Under the pieces are notes generated by a model. It made no database searches. It was given only the letters and a program-made list of their open reading frames with translations, and was not told the origin of the DNA. From an uncultured Bacilli bacterium (lineage in GTDB: Bacteria > Bacillota_I > Bacilli_A > RF39 > UBA660): a DNA stretch of 35,988 nucleotides. The stretch spans positions 1 to 35,988 of the forward strand of contig CAPHZB010000008.1 in NCBI GenBank assembly GCA_948629335.1, in the 5' to 3' direction. Numbering within the stretch: position 1 is the stretch's first letter; each line of letters opens with the position of its first letter. Made by a program: the position numbers and the translations under genes. Positions 24,286 to 32,259 of the stretch are shown in pieces.

Positions 24286-25014
24286 TTGGAATTTGAAGAA
24301 ATTATAAATACGATTCAATTAGGAAATTGTTATGAACTTATTAAATACATTCCAAACAATAGCATTGATTGCATTTATGTTGATATTCCGTATGATTCAA
24401 CATTTAGTGGTGGCGGAACAATGAAACATAAATTAGGTAAATACATAAAAGATGAAGTAGAAAATTTTTCACATGGAATAGACTACAGTATTTTAGAAGA
24501 ATTTATAAGGGTTATGAAAAACATTAATTGCTTTATTTGGTGTAGCAAAAATCAAATATTAGATATTATGAATTTTTTTAGTAGATATAATGCTGATATG
24601 AATATCTTAACTTGGACAAAGACAAACCCCATTCCTTTTGGAAGTTCAATATGGCTAAGTGATATTGAATATTGTTTACATTTTTATAAAGATGCAGGAT
24701 TTAATATAGGTTGGGAAAATAAAAAGAAGAATTATTCAAGTCCTATTAATAATGGTGATAAAGAATTATATAGGCATCCTACAATTAAGCCATTGGAACT
24801 TGTGAAAAGACATTTATTAAACATGACAAAAGAAAATGATATTGTTTTGGATTGTTTTTGTGGAAGTGGAACAACCTGTGTAGCTGCAAAAGAGCTTAAC
24901 AGAAGATTTATTGGTATAGAAATTGATAAAGAATATCATAGAATAGCTACTAATCGTATCAATGGAATTTTAGCCAATGGACAAATGTCAATATTTACTT
25001 ATTTAAATAATTGA
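24286..25014 (+). CDS. DNA N6-adenine/N4-cytosine methyltransferase
   Basis: SAM-dependent DNA methyltransferase of the permuted (beta) type: catalytic motif IV DIPY lies near the N-terminus (about residue 35) and the SAM-binding motif DCFCGSGTT near the C-terminus (about 195). TIKPLELVKR and FIGIEIDKEYHRIA are family-typical. DIPY departs from the usual (D/N)PP(Y/W) at its second position. TTG 24286 is preferred to GTG 24271 because GAGGTGG lies seven bases before it. No cognate restriction enzyme is adjacent, so it may protect phage DNA or act in regulation. Confidence 0.88.
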   Translation: MEFEEIINTIQLGNCYELIKYIPNNSIDCIYVDIPYDSTFSGGGTMKHKLGKYIKDEVENFSHGIDYSILEEFIRVMKNINCFIWCSKNQILDIMNFFSRYNADMNILTWTKTNPIPFGSSIWLSDIEYCLHFYKDAGFNIGWENKKKNYSSPINNGDKELYRHPTIKPLELVKRHLLNMTKENDIVLDCFCGSGTTCVAAKELNRRFIGIEIDKEYHRIATNRINGILANGQMSIFTYLNN

Positions 25015-25043
25015 TAATGTATGAAGAAATGAAGGTGATATAG

Positions 25044-25292
25044 ATGAATAATGATTTAGGGAGTCTCAATAATTATCTTTTTGAAGAATTAGAAAGACTA
25101 AATGATGATGAAGAATTGGCAGATGAAGAAAAGTTAAATAAAGAAATAAAACGAAGTAAAGCAATTACAGATGTTGCGCAAACCATAATTAACAATGCAA
25201 ATACAGTATTAGATGCTCAAAAATTTATTACTTCCGATGGAAGAGGTAACGAATTACCAAAAATGCTATTGGGTACGGAGAAGAATGACTAG
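25044..25292 (+). CDS. Small phage protein, unknown
   Basis: 82 residues, ribosome site AAGGTGAT. Acidic and helical (YLFEELERLNDDEELADEEKL), then RSKAITDVAQTIINNANTVLDAQKF, a pattern common in phage early-region proteins of Bacillota. Overlaps the HNH gene start by eight bases. Function unknown. Confidence 0.75.
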   Translation: MNNDLGSLNNYLFEELERLNDDEELADEEKLNKEIKRSKAITDVAQTIINNANTVLDAQKFITSDGRGNELPKMLLGTEKND

Positions 25293-25887
25293 ATATACAA
25301 AAGAACAAAAAGAATTCTTGATTTCAAACAATTATATGACGCCTGCTAAAGAATTAGCCGTGATGTTTAACAATAGATTTCAAACTAATATTACAGCAGA
25401 TAATATTAAATCTTTTAGAGGAAATAATCACTTGGACAGTGGTTTAACTGGTAGATTTGAAAAAGGACATACTTCACACAATAAAGGTAAAAAATGGGAT
25501 GAGTTTATGTCCAAAAAAGGACAAGAAAAGAGTAGACAGACAACTTTTAAAAAGAATAATATTCCCCACAACCATAAGCCAGTAGGATATGAAAGAGTCA
25601 ATGTTGATGGTTATAGAGAAGTCAAGGTTAAAGAACCTGATATATTTAAGCTAAAACATAGAATAATCTATGAGCAATCGAAAGGTCCTATTCCTGCTGG
25701 TTGTAACGTAGTTTTTGCAGATGGAGACAAGAACAATCTAAATCCTGATAATCTAATTCTTGTTACTAAGTCAGAAATGCTAGTTATGAATCAGAAAAGC
25801 CTAATCAAGAAAGATAAAGATTTAACTAAAACAGGACATCTTATAGCAAAAGTTATTGATAGGCAAAACAAGTTAAAAAGAGGATAG
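25285..25887 (+). CDS. HNH endonuclease (free-standing)
   Basis: 200 residues from ATG 25285, with GGAG upstream. The N-terminal half holds TRYTKEQKEFLI and GLTGRFEKGHTSHNKGKKW, typical of phage HNH proteins. The nuclease motif is LKHRIIYEQSKGPIPAGCNVVFADGDKNNLNPDNLILVT, in which Val-Phe-Ala replaces the usual V-x-H before DGD, so one expected His is missing and activity is in doubt. It may be a homing endonuclease. Confidence 0.8.
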   Translation: MTRYTKEQKEFLISNNYMTPAKELAVMFNNRFQTNITADNIKSFRGNNHLDSGLTGRFEKGHTSHNKGKKWDEFMSKKGQEKSRQTTFKKNNIPHNHKPVGYERVNVDGYREVKVKEPDIFKLKHRIIYEQSKGPIPAGCNVVFADGDKNNLNPDNLILVTKSEMLVMNQKSLIKKDKDLTKTGHLIAKVIDRQNKLKRG

Positions 25888-25888
25888 T

Positions 25889-26083
25889 ATGGATTTTGAA
25901 CAAAAATACTATGACGCATTATACACTATTAAAAAATTAAAAAGTAAAAATCAGCTATTAGAACAAGAAAATCAAATTTATAAATCTTTACTAAAAAAAG
26001 ATAAATTAAAGTTAATAATAGCAAAAGATTTAACACGCTTTTTAAAAGCAAGATTAAAAGATGAAGGTGATATGGATGAATGA
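25889..26083 (+). CDS. Small coiled-coil phage protein
   Basis: 64 residues; ribosome site GAGGATAGT. It is almost wholly a charged helix (IKKLKSKNQLLEQENQIYKS), consistent with a coiled coil. No function can be assigned. Confidence 0.65.
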   Translation: MDFEQKYYDALYTIKKLKSKNQLLEQENQIYKSLLKKDKLKLIIAKDLTRFLKARLKDEGDMDE

Positions 26084-26107
26084 AGAATTGAAAGGTAATG
26101 CGAAAAA

Positions 26108-26833
26108 GTGAAATATATAGCAAGTGTTAGTTTTGGGAAAGATAGTTTGGCAATGTTGCTAAAACTTATTAAAGAAAAGGAGCCATTAGACGAAATTATA
26201 TTCTATGATACAGGAATGGAGTTCAAAGTTATTTATAAAATTAGAGATAAAATTTTAGAACTTTTGAAAAGTAAAAATATTAAGTATACAGAACTAAAAT
26301 CTAAACAACCATTCGAATATACAATGTTTGAAAAGCCAGTAAAACACAGAAATGGAACTTGTAGTAAGGGTTATTCTTGGTGTGGTGGTCGTTGTCGTTG
26401 GGGTACAACAGAAAAGAATAAGGCTATTAGTGCATATCTAAAAAATAACTATGGAAACGATTATATAGAGTATATCGGAATAGCATCTGATGAAACTGAA
26501 AGAATTAGGTATGACAATATACATAAATCTTATCCTTTAGTTAAATGGAACATGACAGAAAAAGATTGTTTAAATTATTGCTATAAGCATGGATTTAATT
26601 GGGATGAAGATGGAATCTTGCTTTATGAAATTCTAGATAGAGTTAGTTGTTGGTGTTGTGCAAACAAAAATTTAAAAGAATTACGGAATTATCATAAACA
26701 CTTACCTACGTATTGGAATAAGTTAAAGGAATTTCAACAAAGGACAAATCGTCCATTTAAAAACAATAAGTATACAATATTTGATTTAGAAGAAAGATTT
26801 AAACAAGAATTGAAAGGAAGCGAAAACAAATGA
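26108..26833 (+). CDS. PAPS reductase/DndC-like PP-loop protein
   Basis: 241 residues from GTG 26108. The N-terminus IASVSFGKDSLAMLL has the PP-loop SFGKDS that binds ATP or PAPS, and IIFYDTGMEF follows, as in adenylyl-transferring and sulfur-handling enzymes. Several Cys (TCSKGYSWCGGRC near residue 83, CWCC near 180) could hold an iron-sulfur cluster. Phage members of this family have unclear roles; DndC relatives add sulfur to DNA, but no other dnd genes are here. A nucleic-acid or nucleotide modification role is inferred only. Confidence 0.78.
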   Translation: MKYIASVSFGKDSLAMLLKLIKEKEPLDEIIFYDTGMEFKVIYKIRDKILELLKSKNIKYTELKSKQPFEYTMFEKPVKHRNGTCSKGYSWCGGRCRWGTTEKNKAISAYLKNNYGNDYIEYIGIASDETERIRYDNIHKSYPLVKWNMTEKDCLNYCYKHGFNWDEDGILLYEILDRVSCWCCANKNLKELRNYHKHLPTYWNKLKEFQQRTNRPFKNNKYTIFDLEERFKQELKGSENK

Positions 26834-27024
26834 TAACAGTATTAATCATTGATAAAGAAAAGAACACAACAGTTATTGATTTATGGGATGAAGAGTATAG
26901 GCAAATTTTTAAAGATAAAGTTGATACTAGCAAAATAAAGAAGCATAAAACATTGCCAGAATTAGATAAGGAAGTTAGAAAATATTTAAAATTGGATATA
27001 TTTAAAGAACCAAAGGGAGAATAG
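26830..27024 (+). CDS. Small phage protein, unknown
   Basis: 64 residues, overlapping the PAPS-like gene by four bases (ATGA). Charged, with MITVLIIDKEKNTTVIDLW at the start and a helical end. No family recognised. Confidence 0.65.
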   Translation: MITVLIIDKEKNTTVIDLWDEEYRQIFKDKVDTSKIKKHKTLPELDKEVRKYLKLDIFKEPKGE

Positions 27025-27026
27025 AC

Positions 27027-27365
27027 ATGGAAGTGAAAAGATTAAATAAACGTGGCTTCATTTTTATAGAAATACTAGCAGTATTGATAATTGTAACTGT
27101 AGTAGGACTTATTGGATATGCAGTATACAAAGAAGCTAGTTTTGGAAATAAGACAGGAATTGTTATTGATAAGAAGTATCACGCTTCATGGGTTGGATAT
27201 ACAACGTCTTACGTGAATGGAAGTACTATAAATGTTCCTGTAACACATCCACAAAGTTGGAGTATTAGAATACAAAAAGATAACAAAGACATATGGATTG
27301 ATGTATCAGAAAGTGAATATAACAGTTTGAGTATTGGAGACTGTTACAATTGTAAGGGAGAATAG
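27027..27365 (+). CDS. Phage membrane protein with prepilin-like signal
   Basis: 112 residues. The N-terminus KRGFIFIEILAVLIIVTVVG matches the prepilin pattern: Lys/Arg then Gly, cut site, Phe, and Glu at position five, followed by a hydrophobic helix. The rest (GIVIDKKYHASWVGYTTSYV, then SWSIRIQKDNKDIWIDVSE and a C-terminal CYNC) is a small exported domain seen in other phage and cell-surface proteins. Whether a prepilin peptidase handles it is unknown; it may be just a membrane anchor. Ribosome site GGGAGAATAG. Confidence 0.7.
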   Translation: MEVKRLNKRGFIFIEILAVLIIVTVVGLIGYAVYKEASFGNKTGIVIDKKYHASWVGYTTSYVNGSTINVPVTHPQSWSIRIQKDNKDIWIDVSESEYNSLSIGDCYNCKGE

Positions 27366-27369
27366 AAAA

Positions 27370-27825
27370 ATGAAAAAAGAAATAAGAATTATAAGTTTAT
27401 TAAATAAAAGTGCAAATAGAGAATCATTACCAAATAAAATAAAATATAAAGGTAGAATATACTTTTTGTATAGAGCATATGGTAGTTATTTTGTAGAAGG
27501 TCATCCAGGAGAAGACAATTTTCGGTTTTTGCATAATAGAAATGTACAACATTATGCAGTATTGAATAATTATGTAGAGATTATAGAAGACATCTTAGAT
27601 ACCAAAGAAAAAGAATATTTAAGCAATGTGATAAGACCATTTAGAGACAGGGTTGAATATATTAAAAAAAACACCCTGCTTAATGGGAAAAAAGAAGCCA
27701 TAATTATTAACTATACAGATAATTGCTATCCAAACGAAATATATTTTCCTTCTTTTGAAAAAGGAACAATGTACAAAAACATGGAACTAAATAAAGAATA
27801 CACACCCGATGAATTGGGGATTTAG
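27370..27825 (+). CDS. Phage protein, unknown
   Basis: 151 residues from ATG 27370; the frame can be extended upstream but the ribosome site GGGAG supports this start. It has Tyr- and Phe-rich mid segments and a short acidic C-terminus. No motif recognised. Part of the tightly packed early gene run. Confidence 0.65.
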   Translation: MKKEIRIISLLNKSANRESLPNKIKYKGRIYFLYRAYGSYFVEGHPGEDNFRFLHNRNVQHYAVLNNYVEIIEDILDTKEKEYLSNVIRPFRDRVEYIKKNTLLNGKKEAIIINYTDNCYPNEIYFPSFEKGTMYKNMELNKEYTPDELGI

Positions 27826-27827
27826 AT

Positions 27828-28055
27828 ATGTTAGATATAGTAAAAATAAAAAACGCTGATTACTTAAAATTTTATGTAAAAGACAATTACATCTATTGCA
27901 AAAATACAAAGACTGATGAACAGGTTATTGTTGGACAAGCTGAAAAACTAGAGATAGTAATAAATGGTGGATCTAGCAATCCCCAAAAAATATATGAAAG
28001 TTTAGCAACATTGGATGGATTTAGTGTTAGCAGAACAATACAAGGTGGGATTTAG
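27828..28055 (+). CDS. Small phage protein, unknown
   Basis: 75 residues, beta-rich in appearance (DIVKIKNADYLKFYVKDNYIYC) with a glycine-rich middle (INGGSSNPQ). Ribosome site GGGGAT. No family recognised. Confidence 0.6.
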   Translation: MLDIVKIKNADYLKFYVKDNYIYCKNTKTDEQVIVGQAEKLEIVINGGSSNPQKIYESLATLDGFSVSRTIQGGI

Positions 28056-28057
28056 AC

Positions 28058-28483
28058 ATGAAAAATGAAATAGAAGTTGGAATGTATGTTAGGTTTAAAA
28101 AAGGAAAAGTAATATATGTTAGAAAATTGTTAGAAGTTATACATAATTTTGAAACATTTGATGTTTATAGAACTGATAAAGAGTATTTTGATTATGAAGA
28201 AAAAGATTACTTTGATGTTGTTTATCCTGATGAAATTTTAAAATCAAGTTACGACATAACAGATTTAATTAAAAAAGATGATTATGTGAATGGATATAAA
28301 GTAGTCGATTTTGATTTAACTTATTTCAATGGTACTGATAGATTAAAAGAATCTAAAAGAATAGGTATTATAGTCATAAATGGAAAATACGAATTTGAAA
28401 ATTACATTAAAAAGGAAGAAATCAAATCCATCGTAACAAAGGAGATGTTTGAAAATGTCGAATATAGAGTGGAAACCAATTAA
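28058..28483 (+). CDS. Phage protein, unknown
   Basis: 141 residues. Starts EIEVGMYVRFKKGKVIYV, like a small beta-barrel fold, then repeats a similar pattern (DYVNGYKVVDFDLTYF). Its last 29 bases overlap the next HNH gene, whose ribosome site lies inside it. Function unknown. Confidence 0.65.
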   Translation: MKNEIEVGMYVRFKKGKVIYVRKLLEVIHNFETFDVYRTDKEYFDYEEKDYFDVVYPDEILKSSYDITDLIKKDDYVNGYKVVDFDLTYFNGTDRLKESKRIGIIVINGKYEFENYIKKEEIKSIVTKEMFENVEYRVETN

Positions 28484-28913
28484 GGGATACGAGGGATTAT
28501 ATGAGGTAAGTAATATTGGTGAAATAAAAGCTTTAGAAAGATTAAAAAATTGTAATAAAGGTTATGGAAAAATTAAAGAACATATTATGAAACCAAATCA
28601 TTGCAAATGTGAATACTATCGTGTTCCACTAACCGATTATAATCATAAAAGAAAGTATTATTTAATACATCGTTTAGTAGCTCAGGCATTTATTCCCAAT
28701 CCTAATAACTATGGAGATGTAAATCACAAAGATGGAAATAAATTGAACAATAATGTTGATAATTTAGAATGGTGTACAAGAAGCGATAATTTAATTCATG
28801 CTTATAATAATGGACTAAAACCAACTTTAAAACAATTATGCAGTGAAATTGAAAATTTAAAAATAGAAGTAAAGAAAATTAAGGAACAATACAGTTATAA
28901 GATTGGAGAGTAG
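28455..28913 (+). CDS. HNH homing endonuclease with NUMOD4 domain
   Basis: 152 residues. The NUMOD4 motif EWKPIKGYEGLYEVSNIGEIK is at the N-terminus and the HNH motif HRLVAQAFIPNPNN, VNHKDGNKLNNNVDNLEWCT, DNLIHAYNNG follows (about residues 75-118), with all expected His and Asn present. Typical of free-standing homing endonucleases of phages, which cut allelic sites to spread themselves. GGAGATG lies eight bases before ATG 28455. Lies between small unrelated genes. Confidence 0.92.
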   Translation: MSNIEWKPIKGYEGLYEVSNIGEIKALERLKNCNKGYGKIKEHIMKPNHCKCEYYRVPLTDYNHKRKYYLIHRLVAQAFIPNPNNYGDVNHKDGNKLNNNVDNLEWCTRSDNLIHAYNNGLKPTLKQLCSEIENLKIEVKKIKEQYSYKIGE

Positions 28914-28915
28914 TT

Positions 28916-29218
28916 ATGAAAAAATATATTTTAGTAAGTGGAGAAAAAGGAAGTTATGATAGACCAATAAAATTAGGTATAGAAGAAATATTTAATACAT
29001 TAGAAGAAGCAAGTAGTTATATGGTTGAAAAATATGTTTACCCAGACGAAAAAATATTAACTGCAATAAAAGGTTGCGAAAAAAATGTAAGTGTAAATTA
29101 TAATACATACTACTTAGGCTATACGAATAATTTATTGAGTTATTATTCAACAGGTTGTCCTGCTGATAATGAATATGGCGGTGTATCATATCGGATATTT
29201 GAGGTATCACATGAGTAA
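28916..29218 (+). CDS. Phage protein, unknown
   Basis: 100 residues; GGAGAGTAG ribosome site. Rich in Tyr, with KYILVSGEKGSYDRPIKLGI at the start. Its end overlaps the next gene by eight bases. No family recognised. Confidence 0.65.
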   Translation: MKKYILVSGEKGSYDRPIKLGIEEIFNTLEEASSYMVEKYVYPDEKILTAIKGCEKNVSVNYNTYYLGYTNNLLSYYSTGCPADNEYGGVSYRIFEVSHE

Positions 29219-29534
29219 ATTAATATTTAATCCAGAAAAGGATATAAAAGAGTTGGAGAAGTATGGATTTGAATATGACTGTGATATTGAAGAATATGTA
29301 ATAAGTATCAATTCATTAAAAACTCGTGGAGTATTTGGTAGGTGGGTGAGGATTGGATATTTATTTTATGATTGTACAAATAATAAATTTTACGATTATA
29401 TGGACAATAATTATTTTGGTATAGAAAAGGAATATCAAGAGAGGTTAAATCAAATTTATGATGATTTAAAAAAAGCAAATTTAATAATAGATGAGGAGGA
29501 ATTGAATGAAACTAACGGAGCAACAAATAATTGA
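29211..29534 (+). CDS. Phage protein, paralogue of the gene at 33013
   Basis: 107 residues from ATG 29211, with GAGGTATCAC upstream. DIKELEKYGFEYDCD and, near the end, QIYDDLKKANLIIDEE are shared in order and character with the shorter protein at 33013-33243 (LKELEKYGF and IYDLIKADLVEKV). The function of this small phage family is unknown. Confidence 0.7.
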   Translation: MSKLIFNPEKDIKELEKYGFEYDCDIEEYVISINSLKTRGVFGRWVRIGYLFYDCTNNKFYDYMDNNYFGIEKEYQERLNQIYDDLKKANLIIDEEELNETNGATNN

Positions 29535-29817
29535 AATTTATAAAGAGGTTGAATATTCAAGAGAATGGTTCGACAAACATAAATATCAATATCGATTAGG
29601 ACAAGGCTTTGACCCATTTATTGGAGAATATTTTCTTGTAGATTTATACTATGATGAATCTAAAAATGATACTGAAATATGGTTAGTAAGAGGTAGTAAA
29701 CCAAGATATGATAATAGAAGGAAACAAAAACTTTGTTTAGAACCTGTTGCGTTTATTACATATAACCGACAATTTGGAACTGTTAATGGATATTGGCAAT
29801 TATTATTTAATGAATAA
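29506..29817 (+). CDS. Phage protein, unknown
   Basis: 103 residues, overlapping the previous gene by 29 bases, with GAGGAATTGA as ribosome site. Rich in Tyr, Phe and Trp (LVDLYYDESKNDTEIWLVRG, then NGYWQLLFN). No family recognised. Confidence 0.65.
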   Translation: MKLTEQQIIEIYKEVEYSREWFDKHKYQYRLGQGFDPFIGEYFLVDLYYDESKNDTEIWLVRGSKPRYDNRRKQKLCLEPVAFITYNRQFGTVNGYWQLLFNE

Positions 29818-29828
29818 AGGCGAAACAC

Positions 29829-29873
29829 ATGAATAGAGAAATAGATAAAGTTTTAGGAGGTAATGAAGAATGA
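29829..29873 (+). CDS. Possible 14-residue leader peptide
   Basis: ATG 29829 to TGA 29873, ending four bases into the next gene, whose strong AGGAGG ribosome site lies inside it. It may be translated only as a coupling leader. Evidence is weak. Confidence 0.25.
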   Translation: MNREIDKVLGGNEE

Positions 29874-30073
29874 CAATATTCGAATTGAAAAAAATATTAA
29901 AAAAATGCAATGATGATGATTTAGTGAAAATAAAAATTAAAAAGTTTTCTAATAAAAAAGGGGAAATAGTTGATGAAGTTTACGAAGACCCTCAAAAGGC
30001 AATATATGAACTTTTTTTAGATAATGAAGACAATGATACCTTCATACTATCGGTAACCTTATATGAAGATTAG
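29870..30073 (+). CDS. Small phage protein, unknown
   Basis: 67 residues with AGGAGGTAATGAAG upstream. The N-terminus MTIFELKKILKKCNDDDLVKIKI resembles a type seen in small phage and mobile-element proteins; the rest is acidic. Unknown function. Confidence 0.7.
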   Translation: MTIFELKKILKKCNDDDLVKIKIKKFSNKKGEIVDEVYEDPQKAIYELFLDNEDNDTFILSVTLYED

Positions 30074-30076
30074 GAG

Positions 30077-30160
30077 ATGGTGATAATAAAGATTCCAAAT
30101 AAATACGAAGAAATAGAAGAAGAGGTGGAAGATGATGAACAAAGAAACAATAGCTCCTAA
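30077..30160 (+). CDS. Possible 27-residue acidic peptide
   Basis: Short frame (VIIKIPNKYEEIEEEVEDDE) starting with ATG 30077 or GTG 30080, too close to AGGAG for a good start. It overlaps the next gene and contains its ribosome site. May be a degraded gene or coupling leader. Confidence 0.25.
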   Translation: MVIIKIPNKYEEIEEEVEDDEQRNNSS

Positions 30161-30329
30161 TTACGAAGAAGAATATAAAAGATTACTTCAAAGAATGGAA
30201 TGTGAATTGTTTAATCAAAAAACAAAATATGAGGAAATGTTAGAAAAAGAAAAAAATACTATTGATGAATTAAGCAAAAGAATTGAATTTTATGAAAATA
30301 TCATAAAAGGAATATTACATATTCAATGA
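30132..30329 (+). CDS. Small coiled-coil phage protein
   Basis: 65 residues, GAGGTGG ribosome site. A charged helix (EEEYKRLLQRMECELFNQKTKYEEMLEKEKN) suggests a coiled coil. The next gene's start region uses the same GAGGTGGAAGATG sequence, hinting at duplicated gene starts. Confidence 0.65.
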   Translation: MMNKETIAPNYEEEYKRLLQRMECELFNQKTKYEEMLEKEKNTIDELSKRIEFYENIIKGILHIQ

Positions 30330-30337
30330 GGTGGAAG

Positions 30338-30646
30338 ATGAATAAAGAAGAGTATAGAAAACATTGTGAAGAACAAATAGAGAGATGCATTAAATTACAT
30401 GATAGTAAACATTTAAAAGAACATGAACTATCTTTAGCATTATTGAATGAATGTGAAGATAGAAAACGAAGAGAAGAGGATTTAGTAAAGTATTTAGAAA
30501 ATAAGATAAAATACTTTCAAGATAAGATAGATAGATTAGATATTAAGAATATATATGCTCATTTCGATATAGCAGAAATGTATAGAAATAAAATGAAAAT
30601 TTATCAAGACATATTAGAAAGGGTAAAGAGTGGTAAGTATGAGTGA
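30338..30646 (+). CDS. Phage protein, helical, unknown
   Basis: 102 residues from ATG 30338 (GAGGTGGAAG upstream); the frame can be extended to 30326 but that places the ribosome site in the gene. Charged and helical throughout (EEQIERCIKLHDSKHLKEHEL, ENKIKYFQDKIDRLD). No function recognised. Confidence 0.65.
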   Translation: MNKEEYRKHCEEQIERCIKLHDSKHLKEHELSLALLNECEDRKRREEDLVKYLENKIKYFQDKIDRLDIKNIYAHFDIAEMYRNKMKIYQDILERVKSGKYE

Positions 30647-30875
30647 AAAAATAGCAAATAAAAGATATGAATTATTTATGAGATATAAAGGATATGATGA
30701 GAAAAATTATAATAACAAAGATATTATGATGAATACAGAATACATATTTTTTACAACTGATAGGGAAGAAGAGTATTTAAAAGAAAAAAGAATTGAGCAT
30801 ATTTATGATTTTAGAGATTTTGATAATTATTGTATTAACTGGCTAAAAAAACAATTAGGAGAGGAAATAGTATGA
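30639..30875 (+). CDS. Small phage protein, unknown
   Basis: 78 residues from ATG 30639, overlapping the previous stop. Rich in Tyr and charged residues (MRYKGYDEKNYNNKDIMMN; HIYDFRDFDNYCINWLKKQ). No family recognised. Confidence 0.65.
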   Translation: MSEKIANKRYELFMRYKGYDEKNYNNKDIMMNTEYIFFTTDREEEYLKEKRIEHIYDFRDFDNYCINWLKKQLGEEIV

Positions 30876-31162
30876 GTGAATTAGAAAGAAAAGAGTATGT
30901 ATTATCTCAATTAAAAAGTCTGCCGAATGCTTTTCAATATGTTACAGTTACAGATTACATTAAAGATATTGAAAAAGAAAACCAACAACTAAAATCATAA
31001 TTGAAACAAAAAGATGAAGTGATTGAGAAAATAAAAAAACGTTGTAATCAAGAAATAAGCGCCAGTTCTTATCAATATGAGCAAAGACATAAACAGCAAG
31101 ATTTAGTTTATAAAGTAGCACATGAAAGAATTTTGAAAATGTTAGGTGATAGCAATGAATAG
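30872..31162 (+). pseudogene. Coiled-coil phage gene interrupted by an in-frame TAA
   Basis: From ATG 30872 the frame encodes 42 residues, stops at TAA 30998-31000 and continues in the same frame for 53 more to TAG 31160-31162. The helix reads across the stop as one coiled coil: EKENQQLKS, stop, LKQKDEVIEKIKKR. This suggests one roughly 96-residue gene with a nonsense mutation. The alternative is that the first 42 residues are a complete protein. The downstream part has a possible TTG start (31001) but no clear ribosome site. Confidence 0.65.
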
Positions 31163-31490
31163 AGAAGATGCAGCAGATGTAATAGAATATCACGTTTATA
31201 AGCAAATGTTTGATGAAGTATACGAGAGTACAGAAAATTATGGGAGGACACAATTTGTTGATGAAATAGTTAAATTAAAGAAACAGTTGTCCCAAACTGA
31301 ACGAAACAATCAAGCGATGCAGGAAGAAATGGCTAGATGTTGGGATAAGCTATACCATAAGAACGATAAAATAAACAAAATAATTGATTACGTAGATAGT
31401 TCAAAATTTTCAGAACAGTTTGAAAATGTAGGAAATGAAGACAATGTAAGAAAACATATTTTAGAAATATTAGATGAGGAGAACAAATAA
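31155..31490 (+). CDS. Phage protein, helical, unknown
   Basis: 111 residues from ATG 31155, with AGGTGAT four bases upstream, inside the end of the interrupted gene. Helical with a coiled-coil region (IVKLKKQLSQTERNNQAMQEE). No function recognised. Confidence 0.65.
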   Translation: MNREDAADVIEYHVYKQMFDEVYESTENYGRTQFVDEIVKLKKQLSQTERNNQAMQEEMARCWDKLYHKNDKINKIIDYVDSSKFSEQFENVGNEDNVRKHILEILDEENK

Positions 31491-31507
31491 AAAAAGGAGT
31501 TGATACT

Positions 31508-31975
31508 ATGGCATATAGAACTTACGTAGGAACAACAGGAAAAGATGAAATACAAATATTAGGTAACAATGAATTTTACCAACCATTCATAGATGAATTA
31601 AAAAGACAAGGATATAGGGTTGAGGACAGTTGTTACGGAATAGAATTTGATTCAAACGATGATGTGGTTGATACATGTACAGCTATTAAAGAAATACAAC
31701 CAATTATAGATATACTTGAACAATATATTTGGGATAAAGACAAAGAAACAAAAATATACAATGCAGACATATTTAACTTAAGACCAGAAGAAAAAGACAT
31801 AATTAAAGACTTAACTCTTAAAATGATTGATTTCCAAAAAAACGCATACATATTTGTAACTGCCAATCTTGTTAACTATTTAAAAGATAATCTTGATATA
31901 AAATATGATACAAAAAAGAAAAAAATTGTATATACCATTAAAGAAGGTAAAGAAGTATGGTTTAGTGCTTACTAG
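31508..31975 (+). CDS. Phage protein, unknown
   Basis: 155 residues, AAAGGAGTTGAT ribosome site. It contains RTYVGTTGKDEIQILGNNEF and later ILEQYIWDKDKE, with mixed alpha/beta character. No motif recognised. Confidence 0.65.
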   Translation: MAYRTYVGTTGKDEIQILGNNEFYQPFIDELKRQGYRVEDSCYGIEFDSNDDVVDTCTAIKEIQPIIDILEQYIWDKDKETKIYNADIFNLRPEEKDIIKDLTLKMIDFQKNAYIFVTANLVNYLKDNLDIKYDTKKKKIVYTIKEGKEVWFSAY

Positions 31976-31995
31976 ATATAGAAGGAGTTGAAAAG

Positions 31996-32259
31996 ATGAA
32001 AAAAATATGTAGAACAATAAAGTTAAGAAAATTTAAGACTCATGTTGATATCAACCAATTAGCTAGCATTTTAGCTAATAGTGGTGAATTTATTATATGT
32101 TTTGATGATAACACGTGGCAAAAATGTTTATCAAAAGAAGAATTAAGAAGTTATTTAGAAAGAGAGCATATTAAAGGTATTAGATATATATTTGAATTTA
32201 CAGATAGAATTACGCTTGATAGAGATGTTTTGATAGATGTAGAGGATCTGAAAAGATGA
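31996..32259 (+). CDS. Small phage protein, unknown
   Basis: 87 residues, GAAGGAGTTG ribosome site. Basic start (KKICRTIKLRKFKTHVDINQ), then alternating strand/helix. Overlaps the next gene by four bases (ATGA). Unknown function. Confidence 0.65.
   Translation: MKKICRTIKLRKFKTHVDINQLASILANSGEFIICFDDNTWQKCLSKEELRSYLEREHIKGIRYIFEFTDRITLDRDVLIDVEDLKR

Noticed and set aside
26075..26110. Short frame of 11 codons before the PAPS-like gene
   Set aside because: No own ribosome site, and it overlaps both neighbours; a chance frame.
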